Below the pieces are notes generated by a model that saw only the letters and a list, made by a program, of their open reading frames with translations, made no database searches and was not told where the DNA came from. DNA of 29,320 bases from contig CAYVQF010000066.1 in assembly GCA_964454015.1 (NCBI GenBank), positions 1-29,320 on the forward strand, in the 5' to 3' direction. Position 1 is the first letter of the stretch. Every line of letters begins with the position of its first letter. Origin of the DNA: CAYVQF01 sp964454015. GTDB lineage: Bacteria > Myxococcota_A > Bradymonadia > UBA4248. Below, piece after piece: positions 24,901 to 29,320 of the stretch. Made by a program: the position numbers and the translations under genes.

Positions 24901-26751
24901 GCTCAGTCCGTTCGCGCGATGTTGACCCTGCCGATGATGGAAGGCGATTCCTGCCTGGGCTTCGTGGGCTTCGATGCGGTCTTTGCGCTGCCCCAGTGGA
25001 GCGCCCTCGAGGTGGACTTGCTCAGTGTCGCCGCCGAGCTCTTTGCCAACGCCGAGCTGCGGCGGCGCCATGAGGAGGAGCTGCTCCTGGCACGGCGCGC
25101 CTCGGAACAGGCCATGGCCGAGGCACAGGCGGCCAACGCGGCCAAGAGCCAATTCTTGGCCAACATGAGTCATGAGATTCGCACGCCCATGAACGGCGTC
25201 ATTGGGATGACGGAGATCCTCATCGACACGCCGCTGAACGAGACGCAGCGCGGCTACGTGGAGGTGGTGCGGAGCAGTGGCAAGCATCTGATGTCGATCA
25301 TCAATGATATTTTGGACTTTTCCAAGATTGAGGCGGGTCGATTGAGCCTGGAGATGCTCGATTTCGATCTGCGCAGCACCGTCGAAGACGTGGCGGCGGC
25401 TTTTGTGCGGCCCTTTGAGGAAAAGGGCTTGCGCTTCTCCTGGGAGGTGGATGCCGAGAGCCCTACGCTGCTGCGTGGCGACCCAGGGCGGCTGCGGCAG
25501 GTGCTGACCAACCTCTTGGGCAACGCCCTGAAGTTCACCGAGCGCGGCGCGGTGTCGCTGCAACTGCGCGGTGTGGCAGAGGGTGAGTCGGGTGTGCGCC
25601 TGCACGGGGAGGTGCGCGACACGGGGATGGGGATCGCCCCAGAGGTGGCAGCGAAGCTCTTTGAGCCTTTTCGCCAGGCCGACGCGTCCACGTCGCGGCG
25701 CTTTGGGGGGACGGGCCTGGGGCTGGCCATTTGCCGGGAGCTGGTGTCGTTGATGGGCGGCGAAATCAGTGTGGAGAGCGCAGTCGGCGAGGGTTCGGTC
25801 TTTCGCTTCACTGTCCACTTGCTGCGCCCACTCACCCCAGCGACGCGCCGGCGGCCAAGCAACCCCGACCTCGCCCAGGGGGTGGTGGCGCTCCTCGTCG
25901 ACGACAAAGACGAGAGTGCGGCGAAGACCATGGAACGCTTGCGCCAGATGGGGGTGCGGTGCACGCGCTGCACTACGGTGGAGGCGGCCTGGCAGGCGCT
26001 GGACGCGTCTGCTGCTGCCGCCAAGCCCTATCAGGTGCTTCTGGTCGACTTGCCGCTGGGATGCGGCGACGGCGAGGCCTTGGGGCAACGCGTCAAGGCC
26101 GAAGCGCGCTTTGCGGCGCTGCCCATGATCGCTCTGACCGCGACGGGGGTGCGGGGCGACGCGGCGCGGCTGGCCCGCTTGGGCTTCGCCGCTTACGCCG
26201 CGGCGCCCCTGACCTTGGAAGTCTTGCACGGCTTGTTGACCACGGTGTTGATGCGGCGTGAGGGGCACGGGCCGGTAGACCAGATCGTGACGCGCCATTG
26301 GGTGGAGGAGACGCGGCGCGCCCGGCGCCTGCTGCTGGTCGAGGACAATCTGGTGAACCAGAAGGTGGCCCTGAGCTTGTTACAGAAGATGGGCTACAGC
26401 GCCGAGGTTGCCAACAATGGGCGGGAGGCGGTGGCGGCGCTGGCGGCGGAACGCTTCGATCTGGTCTTGATGGATTGCCAGATGCCCGAGATGGACGGTT
26501 ATGAGGCCACGGCGGTGATCCGCGACCCCAGCTCCCCTGTGATCCAGCACGAGGTGCCGGTCATCGCCATGACGGCCCACGCCATGGAGGGGGAGCGGGA
26601 GCGCTGTTTGGCCGCGGGCATGGACGATTTCATCGCCAAGCCGGTGCAGCCCAAGCTGTTGTTGGCGGCGCTGCAGAAGTGGTTGCCCCAGAGATCGGAG
26701 CCCGCCGTGGCGGCGGTGCTCTCAGGAGGCGACGCAGAGGGTGTGAAATAG
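21949..26751 (+). CDS. Large hybrid sensor histidine kinase with two sensor regions
   Basis: This is a 1600-residue protein. Residues 10-236 hold about eight membrane helices, and 240-395 form an external sensor (Cache/PDC-like guess). Two helices (398-420, 435-456) lead to a second external region at 457-700 resembling a CHASE domain (AWLEEGFVTLAHFMEHSE, AEEFTGFAQLALASPAVPALGWWP). After a last helix (700-722) come PAS (742-865), GAF (872-1035), HisKA with His1075 in MSHEIRTPMNG, and an ATPase with NALKF, DTGMGIAPE and GGTGLGLAI. Receiver 1 keeps D1367 but has Ala where Lys is expected. Receiver 2 is complete (D1509, K1564). No Hpt domain is present. The ATG at 21949 is preferred over a GTG at 21934. 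The gene ends 30 bases inside the convergent M20 gene. Confidence 0.92.
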   Translation: MFDVLDSQGDYLAALSVVVLLQVTVMAVAKARWGDARLPWWTLAGSTFFLGLHIAALVVGYRWGGWYWGPVAHGFLFAATLVLLEFARRCCLGRYLAWSVPVLAVIIIVAVHWGRPEWRLWLMVVPMDVALLGAARCLLVRMRGDGEGSGLALAIGLMAMGGGTLVGYGAQFNHLGRITSGGWAYGLVLLAGVIAAAAMRHRLRAQRLATPLRGAFARWVLPGAIAIIVLAGGALTEWRGQMTTSQIAALLQSEALAIAQALESTPVEALAFAESDAESEAYQGITAQLRAHGEAMGNPMIFTVALRTGAIRFGPEAMPPGQAWSSAPGDIYEKAPLALLATLARGRVQVVGPYRDEFGRFVTALAPIHHRSSGAVLAVVGVDTPTEAWTRKRANARAPVIVAVLGVLTLLLLGMGGLAVRARRPVARQGMWRHLELLMTGVCGLGVTLLLVFLGDVAEEQRQQEVFLGQAEARLEVLRSRLAWLEEGFVTLAHFMEHSEHVSAEEFTGFAQLALASPAVPALGWWPDAPQGGEGPYWEIGEDAPGRHLQAFGLREVIVASLEEAALRGPSLQALPLPWLRQTGLPGAFLWVMRPQVPLGRGGWLWVMVDLQRLVAAVAQPPERGRSNLRLCWRDGLRKPREEVLPYCVGDGPLASTAWGAWQLQRVREGELVYPAFAFGHAWGLRISRGATGWSPYLHIEWVLGGTGLLLTLLLMGFVTVLRRRHFTLEAEVVARTEALQASEGRLQRALEGGGLTPWEYDLGTGEVVGSPAMAALLTGPTAEGKVDLDGLVEATVHPADTATLMQAAQDLYRGDSEDLLVQLRVRDADLGWRWLQVRGRVVAWEDGAPRRSAGTAHDITAIKKLEEDLGWRIALQELLMHLATDFVNTPLADLDAAIDASLATLGSFAKVDRAYLFRYDHVTQTARNTHEWCASGVDSVMARLQREPFAALLPMVAAHLRGEVYRVDDVQTLDEEAIRATLEAQSVRAMLTLPMMEGDSCLGFVGFDAVFALPQWSALEVDLLSVAAELFANAELRRRHEEELLLARRASEQAMAEAQAANAAKSQFLANMSHEIRTPMNGVIGMTEILIDTPLNETQRGYVEVVRSSGKHLMSIINDILDFSKIEAGRLSLEMLDFDLRSTVEDVAAAFVRPFEEKGLRFSWEVDAESPTLLRGDPGRLRQVLTNLLGNALKFTERGAVSLQLRGVAEGESGVRLHGEVRDTGMGIAPEVAAKLFEPFRQADASTSRRFGGTGLGLAICRELVSLMGGEISVESAVGEGSVFRFTVHLLRPLTPATRRRPSNPDLAQGVVALLVDDKDESAAKTMERLRQMGVRCTRCTTVEAAWQALDASAAAAKPYQVLLVDLPLGCGDGEALGQRVKAEARFAALPMIALTATGVRGDAARLARLGFAAYAAAPLTLEVLHGLLTTVLMRREGHGPVDQIVTRHWVEETRRARRLLLVEDNLVNQKVALSLLQKMGYSAEVANNGREAVAALAAERFDLVLMDCQMPEMDGYEATAVIRDPSSPVIQHEVPVIAMTAHAMEGERERCLAAGMDDFIAKPVQPKLLLAALQKWLPQRSEPAVAAVLSGGDAEGVK

Positions 26752-27861
26752 GGTCGCGTAGAGGTGGGCGGCCTGCTCGACCTGGGCGAGCTCGACGCAC
26801 TCATCGGGGGTGTGGGCCGTCTCCAGGCGTCCCGGGCCGCAGACGATGGGCTGCATGCCGTGGGCGTAAAAGATGTTGGCGTCTGAGTGGGAGCGAAAGG
26901 GGATGGGGGCGAAGGGCAGACCGGCCAGTGCAAAGGCATGGGCCACGCGGTCCAGGGCCTTGGAAGGTTGGAGCTGGTAGCCTTCGGCGACGAAGAGGGG
27001 GGCCCACTCGAGGAGGACTTGGCCGTGTTGGCGCAGGGCCGAGAGGCGCGCCCCCTCGATGAGATCGGCCACGTGCTGGGTGTCCAGGCCGGGGGGGGCG
27101 TGGACGTCCAGGGAGGCCCAGCACTCCTCGGCGACGGCGAAGAAGGGGGAGCCACCGCGGATCTCCCGCGGGTTGAAGGCGACCAGGTCATCGCCGTTGC
27201 CCGGCGGCTGGAGCTCGAGGATCTGGGTCAACCAGGCCAGCATGGCGTGGATGGCGTTGGCACCGCGCTCGGGGAGGGCGGCGTGGGCTCGCTTGCCGAC
27301 CCCGTGCAGGCGACACTCCATGTAGCCAAAGTGGGAGGTGCAAGGGAGGAGGTCCGTGGGCTCGCCGACGATGACCAGGGGCGCTTGGATCTCGTCGACC
27401 AGGGCTTGGGAGCCGTCGCCGTACTCCTCTTCGCCGACGACGAAGGCCAAGGCCAGGCCGCGCTGCAGGCGCGCGCCTGACTCGACCAGGGCGCGCGCGG
27501 CCTCCAAGGCGGCGACACAGCCCGATTTCATGTCGGCGGCGCCAAGGCCGTAGAGGACGCCATCGACGATGCGCGGCCGGTGGGGCTCGACGTTCTGGCG
27601 GGTGACCGTGTCGAGGTGGCCGACCCACAACAGGGAGGTGGGTTCGGGGCCGAGGCGAACGATGAGGTTGGCGCGGCCAGGATCGTCGGCCTGGATGGAC
27701 TGGAACTGGACCTCTATGCCGCAGCCGCGCAGGTAGGCGGCGAAGAGGTTGACCACGGCGGTCTCGGCGTAGGAGGGGCTGTAGCGTTCGACCGCTTCGA
27801 CGAGGTTGGCGACCAGGCGGCCTGACGAGATCCGCCGGCGTACATCAGCTAGTGGGGTCAT
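26722..27861 (-). CDS. M20 family metallopeptidase/deacylase (ArgE/DapE-like)
   Basis: This 379-residue protein has the M20 di-zinc site: H82 and D84 in GHLDTV, bridging D110 in GAADMKSG, catalytic E144-E145 in GEEEYGDG, E167 in GEPTD and late H350 in TAHTPDE. A dimerisation domain lies between about 175 and 290. The family includes acetylornithine deacetylase, succinyl-diaminopimelate desuccinylase and carboxypeptidases. The sequence does not decide between them, and no arginine or lysine genes are nearby. The start at 27861 has GGAGGG about seven bases upstream and overlaps the end of the GNAT gene by 17 bases, so the two are coupled. The 3' end overlaps the convergent kinase gene by 30 bases. 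Confidence 0.88.
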   Translation of the reverse strand: MTPLADVRRRISSGRLVANLVEAVERYSPSYAETAVVNLFAAYLRGCGIEVQFQSIQADDPGRANLIVRLGPEPTSLLWVGHLDTVTRQNVEPHRPRIVDGVLYGLGAADMKSGCVAALEAARALVESGARLQRGLALAFVVGEEEYGDGSQALVDEIQAPLVIVGEPTDLLPCTSHFGYMECRLHGVGKRAHAALPERGANAIHAMLAWLTQILELQPPGNGDDLVAFNPREIRGGSPFFAVAEECWASLDVHAPPGLDTQHVADLIEGARLSALRQHGQVLLEWAPLFVAEGYQLQPSKALDRVAHAFALAGLPFAPIPFRSHSDANIFYAHGMQPIVCGPGRLETAHTPDECVELAQVEQAAHLYATLFHTLCVAS

Positions 27862-28477
27862 CGCAGTGCCCTCCGCGGGTGGATGGGCCGTCGTTGGCAC
27901 GTGGCCCCGTGTGTCGGCCTGAGCCGAGGGCGCGCCGATGCCGCTTGTAGTCGGGGTGGTAGGTCAGGTTCATGGACATGTAGACGTGCTTCTTTTCGTG
28001 GCCGAAGCCCTGTTTCTTGAAAAAGTCCACGGCCTGGACGTTGCGGGCGTCCGTGTCGACCAGGAGCATGCGGGCGCCGAGGTCGATGAAGCGCTCTTGG
28101 AGGGCGGCGAAGAGCTGCGAGCCGATACCGCGGCGACCGCTGTTCGTGTCGACGCCGAGCCAGACGACGTAGCCGTAGGTCCAGGCACTGCGCCGCTTTT
28201 CGATTGTGGTTCCCAAAATGAAGCCAATGACCTGGCCGCCGAGATCGGCGACGAAGCAGGTGTCGCTGTCGGAGGCGAAGTAGTTGACCACTTCGTACTC
28301 GTCCCAGGTGCGATAGAGGGCGGGCCACTTGTCGGCGGTGAAGAGACGTTCGCCGAGGGCGAAGACTTTGGGGAGGTCCTCGAGCTCCATCTCGCGGATT
28401 TCGACCTCCTCCTCGTCGATGAGGGTGGGTTGTTCTTTGTCGTCTCTGCCGGTCGCTTTTGCCGTTCCCGATGCCAT
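27845..28477 (-). CDS. GNAT family N-acetyltransferase
   Basis: This 210-residue protein resembles RimI-like acetyltransferases. Residues 27-60 (EIREMELEDLPKVFALGERLF) form the first strand and helix. The acetyl-CoA loop is RRGIGS (115-120), followed by LLVDTDARNVQAVDFFKKQGF, where Asn of the ARN motif is typical. About 40 residues beyond the GNAT fold form a Gly/Arg/Ser-rich tail, part of which overlaps the next gene. It acetylates an amine, perhaps a protein N-terminus; the target is unknown. The ATG at 28477 is chosen; a TTG at 28486 lies closer to GAGG and is an alternative. It is first in a two-gene unit with the M20 deacylase. Confidence 0.87.
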   Translation of the reverse strand: MASGTAKATGRDDKEQPTLIDEEEVEIREMELEDLPKVFALGERLFTADKWPALYRTWDEYEVVNYFASDSDTCFVADLGGQVIGFILGTTIEKRRSAWTYGYVVWLGVDTNSGRRGIGSQLFAALQERFIDLGARMLLVDTDARNVQAVDFFKKQGFGHEKKHVYMSMNLTYHPDYKRHRRALGSGRHTGPRANDGPSTRGGHCDDPTS

Positions 28478-28714
28478 GTGCGCCAATCATCCTCGTGTGT
28501 GGGGGGTCGAAAAGAGGCGGGTGGGAGCCAGGCCACTAGGGCTGGACTTTTGGGCCGCCGCCGTCGGCGCCCACTCAACCCGAAAAGGCGTAGCGCCGCA
28601 AGGATAAAATCGTGGGCGTTGCCCCTTGGCCAGCGCCCGAAGATGTGCCATGAAGCCTCTGCGCTGCCACGGGCGTGGCGTGGTTTCCTCCTCTGCCTGA
28701 CGCGTGGTGGGTCC

Positions 28715-29272
28715 ATGATTGACGACGACGAGGCCCTGACCCTGTTGCGGGTGCTGGGTGAACGATGGTACGGCCTCAAGGCGCTGCCACGGCGCGGTTG
28801 GGTGCTGCGCGGCGTGGCCGCTCCGGAGAGTGTGGCAGCCCACGCCTGGGGCGTGGCGACCTTGGCCCTCTTGCTGTGTCCCCCCGAGGTCAATCGCGAG
28901 CGGGCCATGGCCATGGCCTTGTTGCACGACCTGGCGGAGGTGGTGGTGGGCGACGTGACGCCCGTGGACCCCATGACGCCAGGGGAGAAGCATGTGGCGG
29001 AGTGGGCGGCCTTGCAGCATCTGCTCGCGCCGCTGCCCCAGGCCCAGGCTCTGGCTGAGCTGTGGCAGGACTTCGAGGCGGGTCAGAGCGCCGAGGCGCG
29101 GTGGGTGCGCAGCTTGGACAAGGTAGACATGGCCTTGCAGGCGCTGCGCTATGCGCGCGAGGCAGGCCTGGACGCCGGTGAGTTCCTGGCCTCGGCCGCG
29201 GCAGGCTTGCAGGTGGCGGCGCTGGAGCCGCTGTTGGCGGCGCTGGTGGGAGCTGGCAGGGGCGCAGGCTAG
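28715..29272 (+). CDS. HD-domain nucleotidase-like hydrolase (YfbR/HDDC2 type)
   Basis: This 185-residue protein has the HD metal site: H43 in PESVAAHAW, H71-D72 in LLHDLAE, and D135 in SLDKVD, with E75 and D80 (VVGD) also conserved. This pattern matches 5'-deoxynucleotidase YfbR and eukaryotic HDDC2, which remove phosphate from deoxynucleoside 5'-monophosphates. The length fits a single-domain member. The ATG at 28715 begins a normal N-terminus; the frame is open far upstream but there lies antisense to the GNAT gene. The 237-base gap before it has a TAAAAT box (28605-28610) without a matching -35 box and a small stem GGCG/CGCC (28587-28597). The gene ends 48 bases before the window edge. 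Confidence 0.87.
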   Translation: MIDDDEALTLLRVLGERWYGLKALPRRGWVLRGVAAPESVAAHAWGVATLALLLCPPEVNRERAMAMALLHDLAEVVVGDVTPVDPMTPGEKHVAEWAALQHLLAPLPQAQALAELWQDFEAGQSAEARWVRSLDKVDMALQALRYAREAGLDAGEFLASAAAGLQVAALEPLLAALVGAGRGAG

Positions 29273-29320
29273 GAGCGTGTAGCGCATAGTTCCAGAGGAT
29301 CGACAAGGCGCCGGAATCAT

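Noticed and set aside
28578..28640. Possible cyclic-di-GMP-type riboswitch before the HD gene (CGAAAAGG, CGCAAGG)
   Set aside because: The conserved core bases and paired helices of that class could not be matched, so the resemblance is superficial.
28487..29320. 277-residue minus-strand frame opposite the HD gene
   Set aside because: It is Gln/Arg/His-rich with no motif; the plus-strand HD metal site is complete.

Overview
The window is GC-rich bacterial chromosome carrying 22 supported protein genes, packed on both strands. There is no RNA gene, transposase, integrase, phage gene or CRISPR array. Several traits suggest a delta-proteobacterial lineage such as Myxococcota or Bradymonadota: lipoproteins with Asp/Leu- or Glu/Pro-rich linkers, a YfbK-like VWA lipoprotein, a cytosolic-carboxypeptidase-like M14 lipoprotein, a very large hybrid histidine kinase, and a GYF-like/PH-like membrane protein. 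That placement is inferred from gene style, not from a marker gene.

Layout. Positions 1-180 hold a short direct repeat and a good promoter. 181-3800 (+) is a tight run: THUMP RNA methyltransferase, solitary amino-methyltransferase, MazG/dCTPase-like pyrophosphohydrolase and an exported dual-specificity-type phosphatase, with ATGA and 11-base overlaps. 3802-6120 (-) holds a zinc-ribbon Nudix hydrolase followed by a large GYF-like/PH-like membrane protein. 6293-7450 (+) is an old-yellow-enzyme oxidoreductase, convergent with an EVE-domain gene (7468-7935, -). 8187-13347 (+) holds dprA, a 439-base gap without a gene, a 1031-residue SNF2 helicase with two SWIM zinc fingers, and a small membrane protein. 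13482-15326 (+) is the VWA lipoprotein. 15369-17030 holds a GNAT gene (-), a probable small lipoprotein (+) and a DUF523 gene (-). 17200-18507 (+) is a Leu/Glu/Phe/Val-type dehydrogenase, convergent with the M14 carboxypeptidase-like lipoprotein (18589-20238, -). A MATE transporter (20425-21759, +) and a 1600-residue hybrid sensor kinase (21949-26751, +) follow. The end carries an overlapping GNAT/M20 pair (-) and an HD-domain nucleotidase-like gene (+).

How the genes work together. Most are housekeeping or stress genes. A nucleotide-hygiene theme recurs (MazG-like, Nudix, HD/YfbR-like), and several proteins act on nucleic acid (two methyltransferases, EVE, DprA, SWIM-SNF2). No defence system can be demonstrated. 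The nearest candidate for something new is the EVE / DprA / double-SWIM SNF2 neighbourhood, where the SNF2 gene and the gap before it look less GC-rich than their surroundings. The best single-protein oddities are the kinase with two separate membrane-bound sensor modules and an RBS-pairing leader hairpin, and the M14 lipoprotein whose expected Asn-Arg substrate pair is replaced.

All calls come from reading the sequence. No database search or folding program was run.
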